This document shows positions 1 through 12,230 of a DNA stretch of 64,000 nt, one piece after another. Under the pieces are notes generated by a model. It was not told the origin of the DNA, did not search any database, and saw only the letters and a program-made list of their open reading frames with translations. Position 1 is the stretch's first letter; the number at the start of each line of letters is the position of its first letter. Source of the DNA: Micropterus salmoides (lineage: Eukaryota > Chordata > Actinopteri > Centrarchiformes > Centrarchidae); assembly GCF_014851395.1 (NCBI RefSeq), contig NW_024041262.1:13537252-13601251 (forward strand), in the 5' to 3' direction. Made by a program: the position numbers and the translations under genes.

Positions 1-1890
1 ATACAGCATAATTACATCTGAACTGAAGATTCCAGCCTCTGGGATTCTTTATGACGAGAGGGTTTATATGAAACAAGTATTAATGAATGGAAGTTCTACT
101 GGTTACAATAAAAGGCATGTAAACCACTGATATTTAACTAATTGTTTTTCCCACAAAGAATTCCCCCAACATCGCAGCTACACTTCATTGTGTTGCGTGC
201 TGCCAGTTTGAAAGACATGTTCAGGGTCAGGTTAAGAGGATGAATGTGGGCTGTGTCTGTGTGTGAATGAACATGGAACAAAGCTCAATGTTATTGGTAT
301 CCTTTTTCTAGATAAAAGCTAAAAAAACCCTGAATAATGTCTTATTGGGTTCCACGGGCAAATCACTTAGTCAATGTATTTTGACACATTCAGAGGCCAA
401 AATGTCCTCTTTGTATACTGTAAATCAAGATGATGTTGATTTGAAAATAACAACACTTTTCTTAAAGGACACATTGGAAATAATTCAATTAAACACAAAG
501 TATTCAATGTAAAGGCAGACAAATTTTTTGTTAGCTGACTCATTTGTTGACAATTTATTTCCCTGGTAGGTGTTGCTGTGTTGTTATGTATTTGTTTGAA
601 ACTGGCAAGTCTATGCACAAGCTCAATTGCCATTACTTTGTTTCATTTCTTTCTTGTTTTCTGTAGGCGTGTTTCTGCCTATTGATAAGAGCAGGACACA
701 GCCTGGTGATGAACTGGTAAATAGACATACTCATGTATTTGGGTAATTAATTTAAATCTTTAAATTTACTTTATACAGGGGATGGAAACAAAAGTAATAT
801 GTTTATGTTGGTAAAATGGGAAAATACTACAACTGAAATAATTTAATGTAGTATATTATGAATGAAAGATAATAGATAATATTGACTAATGCATACAATT
901 CCTGTGAGAAGCATGTATACTTTAGCACATTGGTCTGTTCTGTCCTGTTTTTCTTGTTGTTCACAAGACCTTTTGTTTTGATCAAACCTTTCTTGATAAA
1001 GACATATCCGGCCATCTGCTGTTTCTGTCGAGAGTAATTAGATTTCCCTGGTGAATTCTATACTCCTGAGAAAGCTGGACAGTCAGGGGACTGTTGCTGC
1101 AATCCTAGAAGTCTTGAAATTGACTCAGCAAACCATGTGCGAAAAATCAGCACTTTGTAAAGTGAATTATACACATGTACCATGACTTTCATCCATGCTG
1201 GGTTCTTTATGAATTTACTGTGACATCTTCACTTACATCTCACGAGAGTAAAATCCATGGCGGTTTTGTCGTTTATTTATATTCTTAATGTATTTCTTTA
1301 TTTTAACACTATTATGTCCGATTAAAACATGAAATGATACTAAAAATCAAATCAGATTGTATTAGCCCCTCTTTCCTGCTAAAGGTATATAACTATTATA
1401 TTGTATGTGGTCATGCTTACTAATTAATTAACTATAAAAATCCATTATGATAAAATGCCATCATTATCAATTATGTTGTCTGTGGCATGCTATTTCCATC
1501 AGCTTTCCATTTGAAATATTAGATCAGAGACTACCAGAGGGCTTCCTCTTGCCATCTGGTCCTGTTGTCAACCCATGACTGCTTCCTCTAATCCTCAGAC
1601 CGACAGTCCGGTCTTTAGTAACTCGCTAAAGATTTGTAACATCTTAAAAAACATCTGGGCGTTTTGCTTTTTTGTCTCTCCACTACAAACATTTTGTCAA
1701 CAAACAGTTGTAAGTGATATATAAAATGTACATCTTGTCCTTCGAGAAGCTGCCAGTCTGCTCTTACGTGTTCCCTTTTTTCTAGTTCACACGTCACAGT
1801 GCACTTTCAGCTTTTATATCCTCATATCCACACATTTAGTCCTCTGTTGTACAGTATTGCCCTCACCTGCAAGAGAACTAAGAAAAGTTT
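1..1890. other. AT-rich noncoding sequence, nothing recognised
   Basis: Only short open frames without protein character, such as 367-633 and 827-1015 on the minus strand. No repeat that I can name, no RNA gene. Confidence 0.6.
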
Positions 1891-1894
1891 TTTT

Positions 1895-1965
1895 TTTACT
1901 TTCAGGGATTGTTTGATATTTTTGGAAATATGCTTATTCGCTTCCATGCCGAGAGTTGGATCAAT
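1895..1965 (+). repeat. Fragment of a widespread teleost repeat (family A)
   Basis: Contains GGAAATATGCTTATTCGCTT followed by GCCGAGAGTTGGAT, the 5' part of a repeat that recurs in this window at 6305-6470, 13420-13690, 17275-17520, 35460-35560 and 61555-61690. Confidence 0.55.
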
Positions 1966-3084
1966 GACATTCTGAAAGAACAGAAACAGCTCTGTTCAAA
2001 TGTAACACAATCTATATACAGGTGCTAAGAGAGCTCAGTAATTAACATTTTATATTGTGTTTGTTTCTTCTGCTGTTGATTTTCTACTGTGTCACCATAT
2101 TTTCTTTCCTCTGGCCCACCATGCCCCACCCCTCCGCACTCTGCCCCATCATCACCACCACTTCACTCCCTCCAACAGTGACCATGGGCTGTTTATCGAC
2201 TGGCTTCTTCTTCCTGTTTGTGGTACTAAGAGGCTGAAATTAGATCTGCATCGCCGAGGATTTGAGATAAATTGGGCAGCGGATCGGTTCTAACTCGATT
2301 TCCTCTTGGTTTCTGAGGAGGAAGAGTAGGATAGTTCGTTATGACGCAGCAGACAGTATAACACCAGATTGACACGTACGAGGATGGGGTGAACGTGGGT
2401 CTGTTGAATGTAAGGTGTGCTGCAGTTAGCAGCCAGCACAGCACAGTTGCGTATGCAAAGATTCTGAAAGTATTTGGTGTTATCATATATATCATATTTG
2501 TAGTCCTAACAGCTCAATGGGCAAAGAAAATTTCCACTATTGCCAGGGTTAGAAATCATCTACCTTTTGCACGTGCTATGCAAGGCCTCATTATTGGCGG
2601 TGTGCTATCAACACTTTGGCTCCTTCGGGTTGGTCAAAATGGCTGTGGTACACAGGGGTAATCGGTCGCTCCCATTACAACTCCCAGGGGAGGGAGGTTT
2701 GCTCCTTAGCTTCTTTGTATGGTTAGGAGTTGGGGTGTGGATCTCACTCTTTTCACTGTTCCACTTTGATCTGACTCCAGTCCCTGACAGCTGATACTGT
2801 AGCTGAACCTGACACTCGGCGCTGCCTCTGAACAAATCTGGAATGGGAAGAGGAGAATGGGATTGAGAAGAGCCCGGCTTAATGCCAGAGTATCTGTTGT
2901 TTTGTGTGCCAGACAGACGTGATGACCTTCTTGGTTAAACTCAGCCCAAGAGGTCATCACACAGACTGAAGAGGAGGAATGCCCAGAGGGTAAACAAGTG
3001 CCTCTTGATGTTGTTGTCACTTTTATCTCTTCACATGGATGCATAACATATAACTTGGACATGGTGGTGACAGAGGGGGGTACA
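1966..3084. other. Noncoding sequence, nothing recognised
   Basis: Several overlapping open frames on both strands (2055-2835), none with recognisable domains, splice context or consistent codon use. One could be part of an unknown repeat. Confidence 0.5.
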
Positions 3085-3240
3085 ACCTGGACAGGTCACC
3101 AGTCCATCACAGGGCCACACATATACAAACAACCACTCACACTCACACCTAAGGACAATTTAGAGTCACCAATTAACCTAGCCTGCATGTCTTTGGACAG
3201 TGGGGGGAAGCCGGAGCACCCAGAGAGAACGTTTTCAGAT
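3085..3240 (+). repeat. Teleost interspersed repeat fragment
   Basis: Contains the blocks GACAGGTCACCAGTCCATC, CAATTTAGAGTCACCAATTA and CCTGCATGTCTTTGGACAG, which I recognise as one of the commonest dispersed repeats of fish genomes. It accounts for a 95-residue spurious open frame. The family name is not certain. Confidence 0.55.
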
Positions 3241-3346
3241 ATTGTAGATATCTACAGACAAAATAATTGCCCTTTAGCCAAGTAAAAATAAACAGAAGAG
3301 AGAAATAACAAGCATGGAGATTTTTCAAAATCCAGCGAAGGACTTA

Positions 3347-4505
3347 CAGTTTTTTTCAGTTGCTAACAAGCATCAGTCAAAACTGAAGAAACTTTTTTTC
3401 AAAACTCTTCACACAGTCTGCATTACAAACATGCATCTTGGCTGTTAATCTCACCTCCAAAACTCACTCAAACCACCAAAACACTTCATACATGTCTCAG
3501 AATAAACTTGTTCAACCAAACACACTGGCAACAACTCACACTCAGAAAGCATTCACTGTCACTCATAACACAGACCTAAAAAACACAGCGAGCATTAAAT
3601 AAATGAATTCCTGAAATTTCAGTGCTGCAATATATTTTTTCTGACTTGTTTCCACAGTAACACCAGTACTGAGACACAATGACCAATTCATGTACCAACT
3701 CCCCTGAACCAATTCTGCGAAAATACAAGCACATTTACTGCTTTACACCCAGATTGCAGTTTTACAATAAAACCACATTCAAAACACTACACATAGTTCT
3801 CTATGCACATAGATGTAAACATAAAATGTACATAAATGTTCTGCTAAGACCAGCTTTAAGCTTTATTTCAATCTGGTTGTGACAGAAATGCAGGGCATTT
3901 GCCATCCTTCTGTTTTGAATGTTTGGGCACAGGGTGTTAGCATTTGAAAAATGTGCTGCAAATACATAGTGTTTTGCTGGTGGTGGAGTAGTAATAAGAA
4001 TATAGTTCATGGAGAAAGTGATCATTGAATGCATTTTGTGTGAAAGCAATGAAAAGTGATTCACAGTTTGGTCCACGTACACTTCTGTTTTGTTGACTGT
4101 GTGAAGAGTTTTGACACTGAGACTTCAGTTTTGACCAATGCAGGTTAGCAACTGAAGAAAACCCTGTTAACAGTCATACTGGTACTTGGGACACAATGAC
4201 ATTACAACTTGTAATTCAAGTACCAACCCCCTGGACCAATTCTCACTTTTTTCAAAACACTACGTACATAGATGTTACAGTTTTGGACACACTGTGTTAG
4301 CATTTTAAAAAATGTGCTACAAATACAGTATATAGTGTTTTGCAAGTGGTGGAGTAGTAATGAGAAAGGAGTTCATGGATTTTGGAGAAAGTAGTGATTG
4401 AATGCATTTTGTGTGGAGAAAAATTATTTACAGTTTGGTCCACATACACTTCTGTTTTGATTTCAGTTTTGACCAATGCATGTTAGCAACTGAAAAAAAA
4501 CCCTG
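3347..4505. mobile_element. Non-autonomous Tc1/mariner-type element with TA target duplication
   Basis: The element starts with CAG and ends with CTG, flanked by TA at 3345-3346 and 4506-4507. The ends form terminal inverted repeats of about 40 bp sharing the cores TTTCAGTTGCTAAC and TCAAAACTGAA. The interior is partly duplicated: 3655-4165 and 4171-4505 share the same sequence in the same order, the second copy lacking a middle block, and each ends in its own right-end repeat (4118-4165 and about 4460-4505). It has no transposase frame. The TIR and TA duplication indicate the Tc1/mariner superfamily; the family name is unknown to me. Confidence 0.7.
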
Positions 4506-4507
4506 TA

Positions 4508-6304
4508 TGACTGATGGACCGATGGACTGGAAATGACATCCAGTCCCTTTCCTGACATTGTTGTGGTGACCATAGGCAGGATAAGCCTGTACCTTGAGAT
4601 AATGAATCAAATAGGTGGATCAGAAATGAGTAGCTAATAGCTAGAAGGTTCAGCCGGTCTAGTCTATGTTCAGTAAAATCTTGTTCGCAGTCTGTAGAGA
4701 GAGTGTGGACCCAGTCATGGCCAGAGAAAAAAGGGCAGCATGGAAGAGAAGTAACAAACCAACAAAACAAAGACATTTAAATGCAATCTACTGGACCACA
4801 GTTATTTAATTGATGACCAAAGATTTAACCATGTTTCTCTCATAATTGTCAGCTTTGGCATGGGACAGCCAAACAATCACAGGTCTCCAGTTTGCCTATG
4901 GGCCAGGTCTACTATATTTGCTGTGTGTACCAAGTGTACCAAAGAAGTTCAGAAGTCTTTTTAAAAACAATGATAGACCTTAACTTTCCAGTAACTTAGT
5001 CCCTGATCTTCTTTCTACAGTTTGACGGCTGTACTTCCTGAGGGGACGTTTCAGAATGGGTCTGATAGCTGTGTGGCCAGCCCTCCACAGGTGCTGCAGA
5101 TGGGCCCCACTGCAAAGCTCTGCTATTGGCTAAATGGTATAGAGCCATCAGCAATCTGAGCCTTTTTGAATTAAGTTGAGAGAAAAGCCCTTTAAACAGT
5201 TGCTACCCAAAGGTACCTTGGGACACACAGGGACATTCAGAGACATTTGTTCCTTGTGTCTTTGAGGGCTGAATCTTTCAAACACTCCTACAGGGTGAGT
5301 GTAAATGCTTAACTAAGCTTTTTAAAGCGTCACTGAGGTATTTTGGGTTTGACTTGTGTTTTCTGATAAATACTTAAAGACAGGCCTCCCACTCTCAGTT
5401 CATAAGATCCCTAATGCAGTTTGTATACATCACAAACAGACAAGCTGCAACTCATTCTGCCTCAGGTCAGCACTAAAACTGATGTTGACACTCTCTCTGT
5501 CATCACAGACCATGAACATACCTGAATGATGCAGTGGAAAGAACCTAGACATGTACATTTGTGGGATTCTTCACTATGTTAGGTCATGAAAATACTGTTA
5601 AACTGAAGAAATGAGTGGTTCTCAATAGGGAAGAGAACATCAACATTATTTTTTGCATCATTAGCATGTAAGCCAGAAGGGTCATTTTTAACCTTCCACA
5701 AGAGGTCTCTAACACAATGGTGTCTTTATTCACAGGATGCTATTGGAAACACTCTTGCTAACACAGTATCAGTGTCTTCATTACATAAAAACACAGGTAT
5801 GAAGTACCAAAACCCACAGGCTCTTTCAATTTCTTGAATGTCTAGATAGATATGGGAAAGGTCCATGTCATACTAGAGAGCTGTATTATCTTTTAGACTA
5901 CAATAATCTACTCCTGTGTCCTCTTCCACTTCCACAGTGCAACATTACATCATTCCTTTATTTAGAGGCCATATCAATTTGACATCATGATCATCACTCT
6001 ATACCTGCATTCACAGAGATGGGTGGCTGGGATTGAAACTCAAGCCTGTGTATTACAGGCCTATGAGATGCAGAACATCAATGCTTGTCCTTGGCTATTC
6101 TGAAGGCTAATCAGATTTCATGAGGCAGAGTATGGGTTCCAGTTTCCTGTGCGCTGTGTGCCGAAAACACAGTGCAGATACCAGATATATTGGACAAATA
6201 ATACATGTCTTGAAGCGATCATCCTATTGGTTAGCATGTTTTGGTGAAGACTGGAAAACCAACAAATCACAGAGAAGTATGGCAATATGTTTAAAGCCAT
6301 AGTT
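4508..6304. other. Noncoding sequence, nothing recognised
   Basis: Short open frames only. The first bases follow the right TA of the Tc1/mariner-type element. Confidence 0.55.
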
Positions 6305-6470
6305 AGACATTTTGGGACGCTAATTTGCTTTCTTGCTGAGAGCTGCGAGAGAAGACTGATTCTTTTCTCATTTCCCTTTCTGCACAGTAAATATGGACCT
6401 ACTGCAAGCAGCCAGTTAGCATAGCTTAGTGCAAGGACTGAAAAGAGGGGGGAACAGCCAGCCTGTCAAC
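6305..6470 (+). repeat. Family A teleost repeat, plus-strand copy
   Basis: It carries TTGCTTTCTTGCTGAGAG, then GTAAATATGGACCTACTGCAAG, then CAGCCAGTTAGCATAGCTTAG, the order of blocks that defines this family. Confidence 0.6.
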
Positions 6471-6542
6471 AACATCTCAGGGGCAGCACAATAGTCACCA
6501 AAAGGTTGTGTGTAGTGTTTGCTGTGACAAGAGAGCTAGAGA

Positions 6543-6692
6543 GCGGCGATGGAACAATGGATAAGACTATGCCTTTGGTGTGAGAGACCCGGGTTCCCCA
6601 CTTAACCCCTAGTTGCTCTAGAGGCGTGCGACCTCTGACATATATAGCAATTGTAAGTCGCTTTGGATAAAAGTGTCAGCTAAATGTAATTT
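6543..6692 (+). repeat. tRNA-derived SINE, internally deleted copy
   Basis: It shares the head (ATGGATAAGACTATGCCTTTGG), the B-box-like GGGTTCC, and the tail segment AGTCGCTTTGGATAAAAG with the copy at 20541-20728, in the opposite orientation. About 60 bases between the B box and the CACTTAACCC segment are missing here. The tail is a sequence common at the 3' end of teleost SINEs that are mobilised by LINEs. Confidence 0.7.
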
Positions 6693-6785
6693 AAAACTCC
6701 TGTTCATGCAATGTTAAAATGACATCTCTTTTCAATTCTTCACAAAGAATACCTACGAACCAGAACCAGAGAATCTCCCGGCTAT

Positions 6786-8218
6786 TAGTGTTGTGGCGTT
6801 CAAAGAACGTTTAGTTCATTTGACCTAATCTTGTATGTGACTCAGGAGGAACGGGTTGTCTCAGTGGGTAAATTGTTCATTTTCACGCATGCGTGAATAG
6901 TCTTGGACTCTTACGTTCACTTGTTACACAGCAGCTGCATGGTCTCCGTCAGCACAGGAAACAGAATTGATTAGTTTACGACTCTCAGCTGTGGTTCTCT
7001 GGGTTTGTGTCGTTCATTTGTCACGTGACAACTGGCTACAGGGCTGTGGTAAGCAAGCTGTACAGGAAACAGAATTGATTAGTTCAGGACTCATAACTGT
7101 GGGTCTCTGGGTTTGAGTCGTTCATTTTTCACGTGACATCTTGGCTACTGTGAAGAAGGAATGAGCTAATCGTTCAGTGTTCAGGCTGACTTACTGCCAG
7201 AACCGGGGAATGAGAGGCAAGTCTGTTGTCAGGTAACAGTCACTGGACTGACATATATCTAATACCTATTTTGATAATTTTGTGACATTTAATAAAGCAT
7301 AACGTTATTACAGCGCAGTTATGTTGTGCTAAGTTATAGTTTTAACACAGCCGCACCGTAACTTTAGTCCTGCTAGTGTTTACAGCCAACAGCTGATGAT
7401 AGTTGTTCTGGGTCCACTTCAGCGCCCTGACAGAGTTCTACCGGGAGCTGAATTACCACAGAGGTCGTCTCCTCTCCAAAACAAATGGACCTGGACATTA
7501 AACCATTAAAACACAGCCACATAGCAGCGTTAGCCCTGTGGTTTGTTTACAGCTAACAGCTGATCCGGTCCCCCAGAGAAAGCAACTTAACTTTTACTTT
7601 TTATTTATCGACAGAGCCGTGCTGTTGTTTCACAGCTCCACACTAGTGAACAACCTGCAGTGTTTGAGAGTGTATTTTATTCATCTAGTGTGTCAAGCTT
7701 ATTACTTCAATATATTCCCTGTAAATCTGATTTTAACATATAGAATTTACTCATGGATAGGCGTTAGGCTACTGTATGAATGAGCACTTTAGAGATATAG
7801 TGATAGTAATTATAATTGTATATATATATATGGCTGGTCTGGTTGTATACTCAGGAAAGATTGTGAAAATGGACAGATTTAGCCGGAGTAGTGGCTTAAT
7901 TGTATATTATATAACATATTTCTGTGGTTTTTACATGGTTTGAATTTGGTTGTGGCTCCATGGGGCTTTATAGAACCATGATAGAGAAAGATCAAGAGGT
8001 GAATTTGTGCATTATACTTTGTCAATTAGAGCAAGCCAGGCAGCCTTCTGTGTTTGAGAACTGAGCTGTTTTTTTTAAATTGACCACTAGAGGGCTGCAG
8101 CTCCGCAATAACCAGCCTAGTTAAAATGAACGAAATGACACAAAAAAAGATTAGTTCATTTTAATGAACGAGATTTGGTGACTCGAGTCTTTCAAAAGAG
8201 TGACTTTTCCCATCACTA
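6786..8218. mobile_element. Non-autonomous hAT-type DNA transposon with 8-bp target site duplication
   Basis: The left end reads TAGTGTTGTGGCG and the right end, read inward, TAGTGATGGGAAAAG, an imperfect inverted pair typical of hAT termini. The flanking 8-mers are ccggctat (6778-6785) and ccagctat (8219-8226), which differ at one position and look like an aged target duplication. The 1433-bp interior has subterminal GTTCATT-type motifs at both ends and no transposase. An internal direct duplication of about 86 bp lies at 6954-7039 and 7062-7148. Confidence 0.7.
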
Positions 8219-8559
8219 CCAGCTATGGTTCAAAGCCACAGATCTGGAAAGGCAATGCATGCAAGACTATATTGTCAGTAGAACATGTCTGTTAACTGAC
8301 TCAGCAGTATCAACCTAAAGTTAGCTAACAAGAGCTAACATTAGCCATAATAGCTACTGGTCACTGTAACAGTGAAACTCCTGGAGCTCTTAACATGCAA
8401 GGATGCATATTATTGCTTATAAATTCAGCTTTTCATTTAAAAGTCACACTTGTTTTACTTAAGTGTGTAATATTTCTAAGGATCTATCAACAGAAATGCA
8501 ATATAAGATCCATAACTATGTTTTCAGTGGTGTATAAAGACCTTACATAATAAACCGTG

Positions 8560-9745
8560 AGCCATTTATATCTCCATAACCGCGGGTCCCCGCTTCCATG
8601 GACGTCACCACATTGCATCGTTATGTTTCTACAGTAGCTGAAAACAGACAAACAGCGCTACAGAGCGTGTTTCGTCACTACGTTCTTCTTGTTTTACTTC
8701 TGGTAGAATTCAGGCAGTGCAGACACTTATCACTATGTTGAATACGTACGTTATAAGAAGAAGAAGTAATAATAATATACAGCAGTGGTCTGCAAATAAG
8801 TTTTGCATCGGAGCAGTGTTTTCATACTGACTTGCATCAAAATGTTGTTTGGTTTGCTTAGTCGGTAAGGTGTGGGGCTTGCAATCCAAGGGTTGAGCAT
8901 TTGATCCCACCTTAGGAAAACTTTTTTTTTCTCTCTTCAACAAATGGATTTTGCAGCAAATGTTTCTCAGATCACGGCATGTACTGCACTGTTTTTGTTT
9001 CGGTGTTTGATCCGCATCCATTAACCTACAGACGCTTTTGCATTTCCCCAGTATCGCCAGGCCGAGGACATTTTGGGAAATCATGTTTTCTGACGGGTCT
9101 TTCAGAGGTGTGTCAAGCAGGCTACAGACTCTTTTAATTTTGTTTGGAATTTTTAAGTAAAAGCTCAGTTCAACTCCAAATACAGAATTGCAGTAACAAG
9201 CTTCTTGCGCTTTTATTTTGTAGGCAAAACCACTAAAGAGGAAGTGATTATGTGTGAAACTGTTGCTGTCATGACTGAGATCTATTTCAGCACTGCTATC
9301 AAAGTATTTATTTATTTATATTTTATGCCCTATCAAAGCACCATAATCTGGCTGCGGGCCAGATATTACGGTTGGCGGGCAGTTTTGGCGAGGATACATA
9401 ATCAAAGAGAGAATGAATGTGTTTCCCTTGTCATTGTTTGTATAAACTTTATTTAATGTAATGTTACACACTCTTGGCTTACATTTTCCATGTTATCTGT
9501 CAGTGGCCAAGTCACAATAACATATGGTTTTACAGAATAATTAAGTAAATATAATTTCTTAATAAATATACCTAAACCTCATTTCTTGGCTACTTGGCTC
9601 TCTCAGAAAAGACACTTTTTGTGCTGTGTCAGCCAACGTAGCTGTCTTTTGAAAGGTTAGGGGGCAGTGGTAGACTGGACAGATGGTTGCAATTCACAGC
9701 CCTCACCACTAGATGCCACTAAATCTTACACACAGAACCTTTAAT
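8560..9745. repeat. Composite of teleost interspersed repeats
   Basis: The left end contains a segment with CATGTTTCTACAGTAGC-like sequence and the right end a block ending near CACTAGATGCCACTAAAT and ACAGAACCTTTAA. I recognise both as parts of one common non-autonomous repeat in fish, interrupted here by the tRNA-like piece and AT-rich DNA. The 124-residue minus-strand open frame across 8710-9084 has no protein character. Confidence 0.4.
8845..8915 (+). repeat. tRNA-like fragment, possible SINE head
   Basis: TTGCTTAGTCGGTAAGG resembles a Pol III A box and TTTGATCCCACC, about 45 bases on, resembles a B box, followed after a few bases by a T run. There is no matching acceptor stem. It sits inside a larger repeat-rich stretch (8560-9745). 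Confidence 0.4.
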
Positions 9746-10010
9746 TTTTATTTATTTGTTGTAAGCTAGGACTAATTTTCAAGCTGTCAGTATTGGTACC
9801 TCTCAGACCCAGATATTTTCATTAAATGACTTCTTGTTTTTGAGACCATATGGACACAGTAGCCTACTACTTGCAGTTGCTAATATTCTCAGCATGTGCT
9901 AAAAGTACCTCCATAATACAGAGATGCTCACAAGTCTTTGAGCTAGAGTCCAGAGCACAACCACTTAGCCTCATGTACATGCATCTACAACTAATGACAA
10001 CTTATACACT

Positions 10011-10248
10011 ACTGTAAGTCAACACACACCCCAGACTCTCAAACCAGTGTAACACTATAACTAAATAAGACGTTGCATGATCAACAATAAATCTGTAACC
10101 TGTTTTTCACAGACCACAACCATGTAATGTGCAATGCAATCAGTTAAAATACTGTAAGTCTAAACATTCCCCACACTCTCAAACCCAGCGTTATATCTAA
10201 ATAAAACTGTAACATTGTATGATCAATAATAAACCTGTAACCTGTTTG
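10011..10248 (+). repeat. Diverged direct tandem duplication
   Basis: Units 10011-10106 and 10151-10248, offset 140 bp, both start ACTGTAAGTC and share ACTCTCAAACC, ATCTAAATAA-type and AATAAATCTGTAACCTGTTT-type blocks. Confidence 0.55.
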
Positions 10249-11984
10249 CAGCCGGCAGTACGTAAATGATTATGATAATTGACCACTTCAAGTTTGTCAA
10301 GTAAACAAACGCTCATTCATCTTTCCATAACAAATGACAGTCAGACCTAACCTCCTGTAGGTCATAGCTAAAGCAAGAAGCAAGCTAATGTGACCAATGC
10401 TGAGATAAACATGTTTACTAACCTCAGGTAACTAACCTATCAGTGTCATTCAAGCAGTGTGTTTGTACTTCTAGTTGCAGATCAGGCTTAGGAGGTATCT
10501 TGGTTGTCTTGGTACAATTGTTACTCTGCTGTAGATCTTAAGCCTCTGTTGGTTCAGTGACTCACTTGACAAGACGGGCTAACAAAAGAATCAAAGGAAG
10601 AAAGTATGTTCAGAATACTCGCACGAACGTATGATTTTGAACAATGTATCCTGCCTACAGTTGACGCTTGTGAAGAAAAGAAGGATTTTCTCTTTCAAAA
10701 CAGAGTGAGATTTTTATGAATTCTTGTTGTAAACATGACAAGAAAAAATATGTGAGCCTGTTCCGAATAGTGGCTGAGTGCTTGCACCACTCAAGTGTAT
10801 GTATGATATGTATGGGAAACGTAAATAGAAACAGGGAACATGTGGGGTTTTACATCAAATGCAATTAAATAAGTAATGTTTTAATGGCATTTCCCCCTGA
10901 ACCAAATAATAACAAACAAATAAATCCTTTCCTGCTCACCGCAAAAGCCACCGGCAGGAATGCATCACCAATTATGAGCTTCTGAAAGGCGTTGTGTGAA
11001 TTGTGTAAATGTTTCTCATTTTCTCGCCTCACACCAAACAAGTTAAAGCTTCATCATCACTGAAAATGGAAAGATTGCGGACAATAAAAGCTAAGCACTT
11101 TGCCGTCACCCTCATCAGCAAGATGTCACTTCTAAGGAATGCCTTCACTGTTGAATCAATTTCATTAATCAAATAGTGAACTTGCCCCTGTACTTAGGAG
11201 AAGCGGTTGACAATGGATGGTTGGATGGAAATAGTGAACTTGATTTGAATGTGCTTGACATTTTTGGACTTTTTTACTAAATTGTTGATTGGTTTGACGC
11301 CACAGTAACACATGCTCTGTCAGTGTTATAAAAGTACAAAAGAGAGAAGGGTTTTCCAGGGTGAAAAAAAGTGGAGAGGAGGAGCAGACTTTTAATCATG
11401 CTGCATCTTTAAAAAGGAGAGAGGAAAGGACAAGAGGAATTGTATAACAGACTGATGTGGATGGAGGTGAAAAATGGCTCTATTATAAGCCTAATAGAAT
11501 TTCCCCTGGCCCCAGAGGGAAGCAGAATGGACTCTCCCTCCATCCCACTTTGCCTCTCTATCCCCTTCATCCCTCCATTTGCCTGGACCGGAGAGATAAT
11601 TTCATCACTCTTCACTTAATTGTGTGCACTGCTGGCAGAGCCTCACTCTCTGTTCCAGCAAACAGCGGCAGGTGGGAGAGGAGGAAGAACAGCAGAATAA
11701 TAGAACAGAGTGGGAAACCACATCACTTCATTTTTATAGATAGACAGCTTGTAAAAGCGATGGGTTAGGCAGTCCCCTCTGGGTAGCCAAGTGTAAACAC
11801 AGCAGAAAACACTGAGTGGGATCTCAGTGTGCCATACAGGATGTAATACAGGAAAGACTTACAGTAAATTCAAATATTTGTATTTGGCTCAAGTAAACAT
11901 GAAATACAGTTAGGCTAACTGTATCTGGATTAACCCAGTTTGTGTAGACATGAGATCATGTCATCGCTTTTGTTTTCATGTTTT

Positions 11985-12230
11985 ACTAAATGAACATCAT
12001 GTTGTGTTGAAGAAGACATGCAAATAGTGACTGAGACCATAAACTCATAATGAAAGTGTTTACTGAGGTAATAAATCAGGTGAGAAGTAGGGTCATTTTA
12101 CTATTATTTCTAATGGAACCAGACTTCTTTTTGCAACCAGAAGAGTCGCTGGCTGTTCAATAAAATGCAGGTGTAAAGGACTTCTGTATTGGATTCACGT
12201 CTCAGACCGGAAGCTTCCCGCTTGGTTGTA
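11985..12230 (+). repeat. Dispersed repeat (family B), plus-strand copy
   Basis: Shares with 35688-35920 (inverted) a block of about 190-240 bp, including GGTAATAAATCAGGTGAGAA, CTTCTTTTTGCAACCAGAAG and CTCAGACCGGAAGCTTCCCG. Confidence 0.65.

Noticed and set aside
8710..9084. 124-residue minus-strand frame with a Leu/Ile-rich C-terminus resembling a membrane segment
   Set aside because: The Leu run comes from an AAGAAGAAG/AATAATAAT stretch and the frame crosses a tRNA-like repeat piece, so it is not a gene.
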